From QAMX01 sp964515055 (GTDB lineage Bacteria; Bacillota; Clostridia; Oscillospirales; QAMX01): a stretch of 64,000 bases of DNA. The stretch is from assembly GCA_964515055.1 (NCBI GenBank), contig CAZEUG010000003.1, positions 51,091 through 115,090 of the forward strand. Direction: 5' to 3'. Below are positions 24,254 to 33,413 of the stretch, in pieces. Numbering within the stretch: the first letter of the stretch is position 1; every line of letters starts with the position of its first letter. The translations under genes were made by a program, and so were the position numbers. The notes under the pieces are model-generated. The model saw only the letters and a program-made list of their open reading frames with translations. It was not told the origin of the DNA and ran no database searches.

Positions 24254-26673
24254 ACGCTGAGATGCCAGACCTTTTCATTGTATTCTGCAATCGAACGATC
24301 GGACGAGAAAAAGCCAGAACGCGCAATGTTGCGGGCAGACGAAGCATTCCAGGCAGACGCATCGGTGTAGTGCGCCGCAATGCGCTCCTGCGCAGCTGCG
24401 TAATCCGCAAAATCCGTCAGACAGAGGTAGGGATCCGCGATCCCGCCGTCTCCGTTCAACAGGTAGTTTTTGAGCGAAGCGACATTTGCGGGCAATGTGC
24501 CGTCGGCCAGTGCATTGACCACGCGGGCAAGCAGCTCGTTTTGCGCACACAGCTTTTCCGGCGGTGTGCGGCCATAGCGAAATACATTGTCCACCTGATC
24601 GGCGTGAAGCCCAAAGAGGAAAATATCGTTCCCGTCCAGCAGACGGTTCATTTCCACGTTCGCACCGTCCAGGGTGCCGAGGGTGAGTGCGCCGTTCAGC
24701 ATGAATTTCATGTTGCCGGTACCGGACGCTTCCTTCCCGGCGAGAGAAATCTGTTCGCTGACATCCGCAGCGGGGATGATCAGGGATGCCTTTGTAACAT
24801 TGTAGTTTTCGATGAAAACCACGCGCAGCATCCCGTGAACCGCCGGGTCGTTGTTGACGAGGTTGGCAATGGCGTGAATCAGCGAGATGATCTGCTTGGC
24901 ACGCGTGTAGCCGGGAGAGGCCTTGGCACCGAAGAAGAACGTGCGCGGAACGGCGGGCTCAACGCCGTTTTCGACGATGTCGAAATACAGATACAGAATG
25001 TGCAGCGCATTCAGGAGCTGCCGCTTGTATTCGTGCAGCCGCTTGACCTGAATGTCAAATATGGAATCGGGATCCAGCCGAACGGATTGCACACGGTTGA
25101 CCGCTTCGATCAGGCGCAGCTTGTTGGCACGCTTGACAGCAGCCAGCCGTTCCAGAAAAGATGCATCATTTGCATATGCTTCCAGCTCGGAAAGATGCGT
25201 GAGATCCTGCGTAAAGGCGCGGCTTCCCAGCGTATCCGCGATCAAGTCGCACAGGGCGGGGTTCGCCTGCAACAGCCAGCGGCGCGGCGTGACTCCATTG
25301 GTAATGGCAATGATCTGTTCCGGGTGCATCCGATGAAAATCCGCAAACAGACTGGATTTCAAAATATCCGTATGCAGCTCGGAAACGCCGTTGACCTTGT
25401 GGCAGACATTCATACAGAGGTTGGCCATCCGAACGGAGTGATACCCGATCACGGCGGTATGCTCAGCAACCTCCGAACCGAAGCGTGCTGCCGTGTCCAG
25501 CCGTGCGCGGCGATCCATTTCACAGAGAATCATGTAAATCCGTGGCAACAGATTCTGAACCAGATAGCATGGCCAGGTTTCCAGGGCTTCGCTCATAATG
25601 GTGTGGTTGGTATAGGAGAAAACAGCCCGACAGATCCGATCGGCATCGTCCCAGGACATACGCTCCTGATCCACCAGCAGACGCATCAGCTCAGCGATTG
25701 CGATGGACGGATGCGTATCGTTGATTTGAATCGCAACATAATCCGGCAGCTGATTGAGCGGCAGCCCCTGCGCCTTGTGGCGCTTCAACAGGTATTGCAG
25801 CGTGGCCGATGTGAAGAAATATTGCTGACGCAGCCGCAGACTCTTTCCCGCGTTGTGGCTGTCATTCGGATAAAGAATCCGGGAAATCGTCTCCGCCAGC
25901 TCCCGCTCCGCACTTGCCTTGACATAGTCGCCCTCGGAAAAGGAACGCATATCGATAATTTCTGGAGAACGTGCGCTCCAAATGCGAAGCGTGTTGCAGA
26001 AGTGGTTCTCATACCCGCAAACCGGAATGTCATAGGGGACAGCGATCACGCGATTCGGATTTTCCAGCTCGAAGCAGAGCCGCCCGGTTTCGTCGGTGTA
26101 TTCCCGCACTGTGCCGTTGAAGCAGACCTCTACCGATTCCTCTGGCCGCGCAACCTCCCATTCGCAGCCGTCGAAGAGCCAGCGATCCGGCAGCTCCACC
26201 TGCTCACCTTCTACGATTTTCTGCCGGAACAGCCCAAGCTCATAGCGGATACCGCAGCCGACAGCGGGCATGGAAAGCGTCGCCAGAGAATCCAGAAAAC
26301 AGGCGGCCAACCGACCGAGTCCGCCGTTGCCCAGACCGGGCTCGCGCTCTGCATCCTCAAGGTCGGTGAGCTCAATGCCGAGCTCCGACAAAGCATCCTG
26401 ATAGAGCGCATATTTGCCAAGCGCCGTCAAATTGGCACCGAGAAATTTGCCGGTCAAAAATTCCATGGAGAGATAGTAGAGCACCTTTTTCCGCTCGCCT
26501 GTCACGCGGTTGACCGAGGTCAGCCAATCCTCCATGATTTCGTCGCGCACCGTCATGGCAACGGCCTGATACCGCTGAAGCGTTGAGGCGCTCCTGATAT
26601 CCTTCCCAAACTGGCGTTTCAGCTTTTCTGAAACGCTAAGCTGAATTCGTTTCTTTTCACCCGTGATATCCAT
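24250..26673 (-). CDS. glgP: Glycogen phosphorylase
   Basis: 807 residues, releasing glucose-1-phosphate from alpha-1,4 chains. The PLP lysine region GTGNMKFMLNGALTLGTLDG and the N-terminal LGNGGLGRLAACFLDSLAT are both intact. The start is taken at 26673 because GAGGAAAATCA precedes it; an ATG at 26694 lacks a ribosome site and abuts the glgA stop. It lies between the synthesis genes and the GH13 hydrolase, so storage and mobilisation are in one transcript. Confidence 0.95.
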   Translation of the reverse strand: MDITGEKKRIQLSVSEKLKRQFGKDIRSASTLQRYQAVAMTVRDEIMEDWLTSVNRVTGERKKVLYYLSMEFLTGKFLGANLTALGKYALYQDALSELGIELTDLEDAEREPGLGNGGLGRLAACFLDSLATLSMPAVGCGIRYELGLFRQKIVEGEQVELPDRWLFDGCEWEVARPEESVEVCFNGTVREYTDETGRLCFELENPNRVIAVPYDIPVCGYENHFCNTLRIWSARSPEIIDMRSFSEGDYVKASAERELAETISRILYPNDSHNAGKSLRLRQQYFFTSATLQYLLKRHKAQGLPLNQLPDYVAIQINDTHPSIAIAELMRLLVDQERMSWDDADRICRAVFSYTNHTIMSEALETWPCYLVQNLLPRIYMILCEMDRRARLDTAARFGSEVAEHTAVIGYHSVRMANLCMNVCHKVNGVSELHTDILKSSLFADFHRMHPEQIIAITNGVTPRRWLLQANPALCDLIADTLGSRAFTQDLTHLSELEAYANDASFLERLAAVKRANKLRLIEAVNRVQSVRLDPDSIFDIQVKRLHEYKRQLLNALHILYLYFDIVENGVEPAVPRTFFFGAKASPGYTRAKQIISLIHAIANLVNNDPAVHGMLRVVFIENYNVTKASLIIPAADVSEQISLAGKEASGTGNMKFMLNGALTLGTLDGANVEMNRLLDGNDIFLFGLHADQVDNVFRYGRTPPEKLCAQNELLARVVNALADGTLPANVASLKNYLLNGDGGIADPYLCLTDFADYAAAQERIAAHYTDASAWNASSARNIARSGFFSSDRSIAEYNEKVWHLSV

Positions 26674-26694
26674 TGATTTTCCTCGAATTTCCAT

Positions 26695-28134
26695 TTAGAT
26701 TGATGCCGGAATTGGCTGACCGAGCGCCTGTGCATACAGCGCCACATAAGCGGAAGCTGACTGCTTCCAGGAGAAATCCTGTGTCATGGCGCGCTGCACC
26801 AGCTTCTTCCAGAGCTTCGGGTCATTCTCATAAAAAGAAAGCGCACGGCGAATCGTAAAGGCAAGATCGTGAGCAGCGTATGGCGCAAAGGTAAACCCGT
26901 AACCGCTGCCATCCTGCTCATTGTATGGCCGCACTGTATCGTACAGACCACCCGTTTCGCGGACAAGCGGCAGCGTTCCGTATTTCATGGCAATCAGCTG
27001 CGTCAGGCCGCAGGGCTCAAATCGACTGGGGACGAGCAGAAGATCCGAACCGGCATAGATGCGCTGCGCCAGATCTCCGTCATATCGCAGAATCGCCCGC
27101 ATATTGTCATATCGCGCAGAGAGGGAAGCAAACAGGGATTCATATTGCGCCTCTCCGGTTCCGAGGACAACGAGCGAAAAACAGTTTTCCTGCAGCAGCG
27201 ATTCAGCACATTCGGACAGGATATCCAGTCCTTTCTGATCAACCAGCCGGGAAATGACCGAAATGATCATCTTCGCACCGTCCAGTGAAAGCTCATCGGC
27301 AAGTGCCTGCTTGCAGATCTGCTTGCCGGCCAGATTCCGTGGCCCATAGGCGGCAGCGATTTTTGGGTCGGTTCGCGGATGGAATACGCCGTAGTCGATG
27401 CCGTTCAGAATCCCGGAATAATCCACGGAGCGGCTGCGTAAGACGCCGTCAAGCCGTTCACCGTATTCCGGCGTCAGCGTTTCAACCGCATAGCGCGGGC
27501 TGACCGTGTTGACCTTGTCCGCATAGAGAATGCCGCCCTTCAGAATGTTGGCTGCGCCGTAAAACTCCAGACCTTCCATCGTGAAGACAGAGGCCGGAAG
27601 CCCTGTCAGGTCGCGCAAATCGGAAATTCCGAAAATGCCCTGATAGCGGAGATTATGAATCGTCAGCACCGTTTTCAGGTGCAGTGACGGATATTGATAC
27701 CGGAGCAGAACCGGAATCAACGCAGTCTGCCAGTCGTTGACATGAATGAGCTCCGGCGCAAAATCGAGATAAGGCAGAGCTTCCAGAATGGCACGGCAGA
27801 AGAAAACCGTTCGTTCAATTTCGCCGCTGCCGTCATACCCGTAGACACTGCCGCCAAAGTACTCTTCGTTGTCGATCAGGTAAACCGTGACACCCTGATA
27901 AACCGTTCGAAACAGCCCGACATACTTGTAGGCCGAGCCAATCAGCACTGTAAAATCCGTGACAAATTCGAAGGAACGGACATATTCCTCAGGGATGACA
28001 CCGTATTTTGGCATGATCAGACGGACGTCATGACCGAGCGCACACAACGCACCGGGCAATGCCCCAGCAATATCGCCGAGGCCGCCGACCTTGGCAAATG
28101 GAGCAGCCTCTGAGGCTGCGAAAAGAATCTTCAC
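26695..28134 (-). CDS. glgA: Glycogen synthase (ADP-glucose)
   Basis: 479 residues, GT5 glycosyltransferase that adds glucose from ADP-glucose to alpha-1,4 chains. The N-terminal KVGGLGD motif binds ADP-glucose, HVNDWQTALIPVLLRY and the C-terminal LVPSRFEPCGLTQLIAMKYG block with the catalytic Glu are intact. Normal family length. It lies 43 bases after glgD. Confidence 0.96.
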   Translation of the reverse strand: MKILFAASEAAPFAKVGGLGDIAGALPGALCALGHDVRLIMPKYGVIPEEYVRSFEFVTDFTVLIGSAYKYVGLFRTVYQGVTVYLIDNEEYFGGSVYGYDGSGEIERTVFFCRAILEALPYLDFAPELIHVNDWQTALIPVLLRYQYPSLHLKTVLTIHNLRYQGIFGISDLRDLTGLPASVFTMEGLEFYGAANILKGGILYADKVNTVSPRYAVETLTPEYGERLDGVLRSRSVDYSGILNGIDYGVFHPRTDPKIAAAYGPRNLAGKQICKQALADELSLDGAKMIISVISRLVDQKGLDILSECAESLLQENCFSLVVLGTGEAQYESLFASLSARYDNMRAILRYDGDLAQRIYAGSDLLLVPSRFEPCGLTQLIAMKYGTLPLVRETGGLYDTVRPYNEQDGSGYGFTFAPYAAHDLAFTIRRALSFYENDPKLWKKLVQRAMTQDFSWKQSASAYVALYAQALGQPIPASI

Positions 28135-28177
28135 AAAAAGATCACCGCCGCTTTGTAAATTAAAAGAGAGAAAACAC

Positions 28178-29302
28178 TTAAATTACTGTATTTTTGCCGA
28201 CCACAACCGGGAAGTCCGGCTGCCCGATCAAACGCTTTCCAACGCGAATGGTTACGTTTTTATCCAAAATCGCACATTCCAGATCGGCGCCGGAGGCGAT
28301 GTGCGAGTTCTGCATGATGATGGAGTTGCGAACACGGGCACCCTCTTCAATCGTGACGCCGCGGAAAATGACACAATTTTCAACGCTGCCCTGAATCACA
28401 CAACCGTCGCCGACCATGGAGTTGGAAACGTGTGCGTGTTCGCCGTAGAAGGTCGGAACCTGATCCTTGATTTTGGTATACACCGGATTATCAGCCGGGA
28501 AAAGCTCTGCACAGACAGACGGATCCAGAAACCGCATATTCTCCCGGTAATAGGAGAGCGCCGAGTCGAAAAAGCCGACGTGGCCGTCATAACGATATGC
28601 ACGGATTTTCAGGCGATCCAGATTGCGGATGACAGCGTCAACCAGAAAATCATGCATTCCGTGAGACGTGCAGCGCGCAATCTGCTGCTCCAGGAAGCTC
28701 TTTTTCATGAACCAGACATCCATGGAACGCAGCTCACCCGGACGAATTCCGCTCCGCGCACGCATATCGGTGACGCATCCGGATTCGTCCGCTGTAATGC
28801 CGACGAGACGGGATGCATCCCCAGTGTCGGTGGGCGAAACAGGACAGCACATGACGGTCACGTCTGCGCCGGAACGGATGTGCTGTTCACGGAGCTGATA
28901 AAACGTTGTGTGGAACAGCGCGTTACAACCGCAGAGCAGGACATAATCCTGCTTGGATGCGGACAGATAGCCGGAAATGCCGTCCAGAACGTCCAAATCG
29001 CCACGGAACGAGTCCACGTGCTTGACATTGACATCCGGCGGCAAAACGAACAGACCGTACAGCTTGCGGTTCAAATCCCATTCCTTGCCGCTGCCCAGGT
29101 GATCCATCAGGGAACGGTAAGCCGTCAAAGTGGGGACACCAACGTTGGTAATCCCGGAATTGACCATGGAGGAAAGCAGAAAATCGATCAGCCGGTAACG
29201 GCCGCCAACCGGCAGCGCAGCGACGGAACGTACCCGCGTCAGCTCTCCCAGCTGGGATGCGTCTTCAACGCCTGCGAGAATAATGCCCAATGTGTCATTC
29301 AT
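28178..29302 (-). CDS. glgD: Glucose-1-phosphate adenylyltransferase, GlgD subunit
   Basis: 374 residues, paralogue of GlgC. The N-terminal nucleotide loop is degenerate (ILAGVEDASQLGELTRVR instead of the GGQGSRL loop of GlgC), so it is regarded as the regulatory partner that raises activity of the GlgC/GlgD hetero-oligomer in Firmicutes. The C-terminal left-handed beta-helix (VENCVIFRGVTIEEGARV) is present. The ATG at 29302 is 9 bases after GAGAGG; TTG at 29311 is an alternative. Confidence 0.93.
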   Translation of the reverse strand: MNDTLGIILAGVEDASQLGELTRVRSVAALPVGGRYRLIDFLLSSMVNSGITNVGVPTLTAYRSLMDHLGSGKEWDLNRKLYGLFVLPPDVNVKHVDSFRGDLDVLDGISGYLSASKQDYVLLCGCNALFHTTFYQLREQHIRSGADVTVMCCPVSPTDTGDASRLVGITADESGCVTDMRARSGIRPGELRSMDVWFMKKSFLEQQIARCTSHGMHDFLVDAVIRNLDRLKIRAYRYDGHVGFFDSALSYYRENMRFLDPSVCAELFPADNPVYTKIKDQVPTFYGEHAHVSNSMVGDGCVIQGSVENCVIFRGVTIEEGARVRNSIIMQNSHIASGADLECAILDKNVTIRVGKRLIGQPDFPVVVGKNTVI

Positions 29303-29307
29303 CGAAA

Positions 29308-30561
29308 TCAACCTCTCAGCATAGATTTGTCCGTGCCGACGGATCCGAGTATGTTTTCAGAAACTACAACATTTCGCCCGATGACGGTGCCGCTGCCGAT
29401 GCATACGTTCTCCGCAACGAGCGTGATGCCGTCGCTGCAGAGCGCGCTGGTCGGAAGTGCTGCGGTCACTGCGCTGTCGGAGCCGATCACGGCGCTGCTT
29501 CCGATCGTGACATTCTGTGCCAGCATGGCGCGATCAATGACCGCGTTTTTTCCGACATGGACACCGGGGAAGAGAATAGAATCGCGAACCGTGGCTCCGG
29601 CATCGACAGAAACACCGGAGAAAAGCACCGAATTTTCGACGTGGCCATCAATGGTGCAGCCCTCGGTAATGCAACTGTTTTTCACAGAGGCCGTCGCAGA
29701 GAGATACTGCGGCGGGAAGTTCATGTGGCGACAGTAAATCCTCCAGGAGCTGTCATTCAGATTGAGCGCAGGAGGGTCGCCCAGCAAATCCATGTTGGCA
29801 TCATAGAGGCTTTTGATGGTTCCGACATCCTTCCAATACCCGCTGAAGGAGTACGCGTAGATCGGACAGCCATCGCGCAGCATGGCCGGGATGATATCAT
29901 TCCCAAAGTCGTTGGAGCTGGCCGGATTGGCCTCATCCGCATCCAGGTAGGTGCGGAGCGCGTTCCAGTCGAAAATATAGACGCCCATGCTGGCCAGCGT
30001 GCTGGTCGGGTTGGTCGGCTTCTCCGTGAAATCGTAAATCCGTCCGTTTTCGTCCGCACTGAGAATGCCATAGCGCGGCGCTTCCGAAAGCGGCACGCTG
30101 AAGACGGCAATGGTCAGTGCGGCACCGCTTTGCCGGTGAAAATCCAGCATCCGCAGATAATCCATTTTGTAGATGTGATCACCGCTTAAGATCAATACAC
30201 TGTCCGGGGAGAACTGCTCAATAAACCGCTCATTCTGATAGATGGCGTTGGCCGTTCCCTTGTACCATTCACCGGTACTGCCGCGGAGATAAGGCGGCAG
30301 CACAAAGACGCCGCCGTTGACACGGTCCAGATCCCAGGGCTGACCACTTCCGATGTAGGTGTTCAACTCCAGTGGTTGATATTGCGTGAGAACGCCGACG
30401 GTGGAAATCCCGGAATTCGCGCAATTGGATAAGGCAAAGTCGATAATCCTGTACTTCCCGCCGAATGGAACCGCAGGCTTTGCAAGCCTGTGCGTCAGAG
30501 CGCCGAGTCTGGATCCCTGCCCGCCGGCAAGAATCATGGCCACACAGTCACTGTGCCGCAT
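29308..30561 (-). CDS. glgC: Glucose-1-phosphate adenylyltransferase, catalytic subunit
   Basis: 417 residues, making ADP-glucose from ATP and glucose-1-phosphate, the committed step of glycogen synthesis. The intact [14 protein letters not shown] loop, [20 protein letters not shown] and GTANAIYQN are catalytic signatures, and the C-terminal beta-helix is clear. It lies 6 bases after glgB and directly before glgD. Confidence 0.96.
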   Translation of the reverse strand: MRHSDCVAMILAGGQGSRLGALTHRLAKPAVPFGGKYRIIDFALSNCANSGISTVGVLTQYQPLELNTYIGSGQPWDLDRVNGGVFVLPPYLRGSTGEWYKGTANAIYQNERFIEQFSPDSVLILSGDHIYKMDYLRMLDFHRQSGAALTIAVFSVPLSEAPRYGILSADENGRIYDFTEKPTNPTSTLASMGVYIFDWNALRTYLDADEANPASSNDFGNDIIPAMLRDGCPIYAYSFSGYWKDVGTIKSLYDANMDLLGDPPALNLNDSSWRIYCRHMNFPPQYLSATASVKNSCITEGCTIDGHVENSVLFSGVSVDAGATVRDSILFPGVHVGKNAVIDRAMLAQNVTIGSSAVIGSDSAVTAALPTSALCSDGITLVAENVCIGSGTVIGRNVVVSENILGSVGTDKSMLRG

Positions 30562-30567
30562 TTGTGA

Positions 30568-32460
30568 TCACTCCTGTTCTGTATCGTTTGAAATAAACCG
30601 GTATATGAGCGCGCTTTGCGGAGGTAAATCTGCCGTGAGGAGATAGGGATAATCCCCCTGCCGTTTTTTCTCGGTGACCAGCACATCCTGAACCGGTGCA
30701 TCGCTGCCGAAATAGCAGGAGCTGTCCGAATTCAAAACGAGCTGATAGGTTCCGGGATAGGGTGTGCCAATCAGATAATTCAGGCGGGCAACCGGCGTCA
30801 TGTTGAAAATGCAGAGCAGAATATCGCCAGGCGACCCGATTCGAAAATAAGAGTAGACCTCGAACACCGCATCATCCGCGTTCGACCATTTGAAACCGCT
30901 CCAGTCGGTATCATTGTACCAGAGCGCACGGCTTGCGCGGTAGAAACGAACCAATGTGCGGACATAGTCGGAAAGCTGCCGATGGGCGTCATATTGCTTC
31001 ATATGCCACTCCAAAGGCTCATAATAGCGCCATTCCAAAAACGGCCCAAACTCCGTCCCCATAAAGAGCAGCTTTTTGCCGGGGTGAGTAAACATATAGG
31101 TCAGATAGGTTCGCAGCGCGGCAAACTTTTCGGCATAATCACCGGGCATCTTGTCGAGCAGACTCTTTTTGCCGTGAACACATTCATCGTGCGAAAGCGG
31201 CAGAATGTAATGCTCAGAAAATGCATACACCATCGAGAACGTCATCAGCGTGTGACAGCCGGAACGAAAGAGGGGGTCTGTCTCCATATAGCGCAGCGTA
31301 TCGTTCATCCACCCCATGTTCCATTTGAAAGAGAAGCCGAGCCCGCCGCAGGTGATGGGCGCCGTCACATCCGGAAAATCGGTCGCTTCCTCCGCAATGG
31401 TGAGGGCGGCAGGAAACCGGGCGGCAATTTCACGGTTTATGGCGCGAAACAAGGCGATGGCACCGAGATTTTCGCGGCCGCCGAACCGGTTCCGAAGAGG
31501 AAAATCCCGTTCATAGTCGAGATACAGCATGGACGAAACGGCATCCATCCGCAGCCCATCCAGATGATATTCACCGAGCCAGAAAAGCGCACTGGAAATC
31601 AGAAAGTCCTTGACCACGTCGCTGTCGCAGTTAAAACGGAGCGTACCCCACTGCGTATGTTCGGCGATTTTAGGGTCTGCGTGTTCAAAAAGCGGTGTGC
31701 CGTCAAACTGACGAAGCCCCTGCTCATCGCGTGGAAAATGCGCCGGAACCCAGTCGAGAATGACGCCGATGTGGTAGCGATGCATGGTGTCGATGAAGTA
31801 TTTGAAATCCTCAGGCGTGCCGTACCGGGCGGTCGGGGCAAAATACCCGGTCACCTGATATCCCCAGGAGCCATCAAACGGGTGTTCTAAAATCGGCATC
31901 AGCTCAATATGCGTAAAACCGTTGTCCACCACGTATTCGGCCAGCGGCACGGCAGCGGCGCGGTAGATGGAATCAGCACCGTCAAACGAGCGCCAGGAGC
32001 CAAGATGAACCTCGTAAATCGCCATGGGCGCAGACTTCTGGCGCGCTTCCAGCTGCTGCGTGCGCCAACGGCTGTCGTGCCAACGGTAGGCATCGTGCCA
32101 TAATCGCGAAGCCGTCCCCGGACGAAGCTCCGCGTAATGCGCGCAGGGGTCTGCACGGTATAATGTGCGGCCGTCCTCTGTTGAAAAACAAAATTTATAG
32201 GATGTCCCGCAGGCAAGTCCGGAAACGTCAATCGACCATACGCCGCGCTCCGAGCGGGTCATGGGATGTGCGGATGGATCCCAGTCGTTGAAGCTGCCGA
32301 CAAGCGATGCAGAGCGGCAGGAGGGTGCATATACGGCAAAATGCCAGGACGCGGTCTGCGGATTCGTCAGATGGGCTCCCAAACGGTTGGACACACGCCG
32401 GGTCTGCGAAAACAGCCGGTTCTGGTAGGTATAGTCAAAAGTGTCGTAGCTGCCGTACAT
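30568..32460 (-). CDS. glgB: 1,4-alpha-glucan branching enzyme
   Basis: 630 residues, GH13 enzyme forming alpha-1,6 branches in glycogen. A CBM48 domain (VGSFNDWDPSAHPM, about residues 45-125) is followed by the barrel with the nucleophile Asp in GLRMDAVSSMLYLDY and the acid Glu in TIAEEATDFP. LPLSHDECVHGKKSLLDKMPGD, written here in part, carries the third catalytic acid. It is first in the operon, behind a consensus promoter. Confidence 0.95.
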   Translation of the reverse strand: MYGSYDTFDYTYQNRLFSQTRRVSNRLGAHLTNPQTASWHFAVYAPSCRSASLVGSFNDWDPSAHPMTRSERGVWSIDVSGLACGTSYKFCFSTEDGRTLYRADPCAHYAELRPGTASRLWHDAYRWHDSRWRTQQLEARQKSAPMAIYEVHLGSWRSFDGADSIYRAAAVPLAEYVVDNGFTHIELMPILEHPFDGSWGYQVTGYFAPTARYGTPEDFKYFIDTMHRYHIGVILDWVPAHFPRDEQGLRQFDGTPLFEHADPKIAEHTQWGTLRFNCDSDVVKDFLISSALFWLGEYHLDGLRMDAVSSMLYLDYERDFPLRNRFGGRENLGAIALFRAINREIAARFPAALTIAEEATDFPDVTAPITCGGLGFSFKWNMGWMNDTLRYMETDPLFRSGCHTLMTFSMVYAFSEHYILPLSHDECVHGKKSLLDKMPGDYAEKFAALRTYLTYMFTHPGKKLLFMGTEFGPFLEWRYYEPLEWHMKQYDAHRQLSDYVRTLVRFYRASRALWYNDTDWSGFKWSNADDAVFEVYSYFRIGSPGDILLCIFNMTPVARLNYLIGTPYPGTYQLVLNSDSSCYFGSDAPVQDVLVTEKKRQGDYPYLLTADLPPQSALIYRFISNDTEQE

Positions 32461-32570
32461 GTCAGATCACCTCGGTTTGTTCGATGCACCTGCAACTGAC
32501 CGGAAGAAGCGCACGAACAGAAATTGGGCTCATGTATATGTCTCGTTTTTGTTTCTATTTTACAGATACT

Positions 32571-32599
32571 ATTGTAGCAGATTTTAGATGCGCTGTCAA
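32571..32599 (-). promoter_or_regulatory. Promoter of the glycogen operon
   Basis: Minus strand: TTGACA, 17 bases, TACAAT. The leader to glgB is about 105 bases with no riboswitch I recognise. Confidence 0.8.
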
Positions 32600-32628
32600 G
32601 AAGAAACGGAAGCGGATTTTACAACGAA

Positions 32629-32666
32629 AGACGGTAAAATCGTATAGAAATACGATTTTACCGTCT
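32629..32666 (-). terminator. Terminator after the DUF4430 lipoprotein gene
   Basis: Perfect 17-bp stem (AGACGGTAAAATCGTAT with its complement), loop of four. The T-tract after it on the minus strand is short (TTTCGTTGT). Confidence 0.8.
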
Positions 32667-32681
32667 GTTTCGACAAGTGCT

Positions 32682-33413
32682 TCAGGAGGCCAGGCCAGCC
32701 TGCACGTCTTTTCCGAGATCAAGTGTGTAATAGAATACGATTTCATCTCCCGGGCAAATCGCCATGCCGGCCGCCCCAACGGAGGCGTAGACGCCATTGA
32801 CTACATAGACCCATCCGGAGAGCGGACCGCCGTCGAACTCCCGAAGTCCGCAGAGCGAGCGAACATAAACGAATGCACCGGAACCGGTGGCTTCCAGGGG
32901 GATGTTCTGCTCCGTGCAGAATTTCCGGAGAGCGTCATACACGCTCCGACAGCCGTCTGTTGAGACGGCTGTGCGCGCAACCAGCTGTTCACCGCCTTGA
33001 CCGATGATCGTGAAATACGCCGCATGGCTGACAGGCTCTTCGGTCGTTGCTTCGATCGGCGCGGAAGTGGCCGGGGCAGTGGTCGTCGTCGATGGCGAGC
33101 GGGTGGTTGCGGCGGTCGTAGCGGCCGATATGCCTGCGGATGTTATGGGGGTATCCGTCGCCGAAGAGGCTTCCGACGTTTCAACGGTCGAATCGGTAAC
33201 TTCCGTCGGAACGGTCGAAGTCTCCGCAGGCTCTGTCCCATTCGTCAGCGCGTCGGTCGGCTGTGGGTCGGACACAAGTGACCTGGAAAGGGAAGCGGAG
33301 GAAGATGAAACGGATGTGGCAAGCGGTACTTCACCGTTTGCGGTGCTGCAAGCCGAGCAGGTGACCAGCAGGCACAGACTCAGCAGCCAGAATAAACGGG
33401 AGCGTTTCATCAT
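32682..33413 (-). CDS. DUF4430 lipoprotein (transcobalamin beta-domain-like)
   Basis: 243 residues in three parts. Residues 1-22 are a lipoprotein signal with lipobox ending at Cys22 (VTCSAC). Residues 25-130 are a Ser/Thr/Ala-rich stalk. Residues 133-240 are a DUF4430 domain (SVYDALRKFCTEQNIPLE, SGWVYVVNGVYASVGAAG, GDEIVFYYTLDLGKDV). DUF4430 is related to the C-terminal beta domain of intrinsic factor and transcobalamin. The start codon overlaps the stop of the toroid gene (TAAATGATG), so the two are made together under the cobalamin riboswitch. B12 binding is inferred from the fold and the regulation, not seen. Confidence 0.85.
   Translation of the reverse strand: MMKRSRLFWLLSLCLLVTCSACSTANGEVPLATSVSSSSASLSRSLVSDPQPTDALTNGTEPAETSTVPTEVTDSTVETSEASSATDTPITSAGISAATTAATTRSPSTTTTAPATSAPIEATTEEPVSHAAYFTIIGQGGEQLVARTAVSTDGCRSVYDALRKFCTEQNIPLEATGSGAFVYVRSLCGLREFDGGPLSGWVYVVNGVYASVGAAGMAICPGDEIVFYYTLDLGKDVQAGLAS

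Noticed and set aside
24055..26586. A very long open frame (over 800 codons) antisense to glgP
   Set aside because: The glgP protein is unmistakable on the minus strand; the antisense product is basic, low in hydrophobic order and matches no family that I know.
28091..29737. A 548-codon frame antisense to glgD and glgC
   Set aside because: Spans two clear genes on the opposite strand and has no start signal.
32479..32570. Riboswitch or attenuator in the glgB leader
   Set aside because: No stable hairpin plus T-run and no known aptamer core could be made out.
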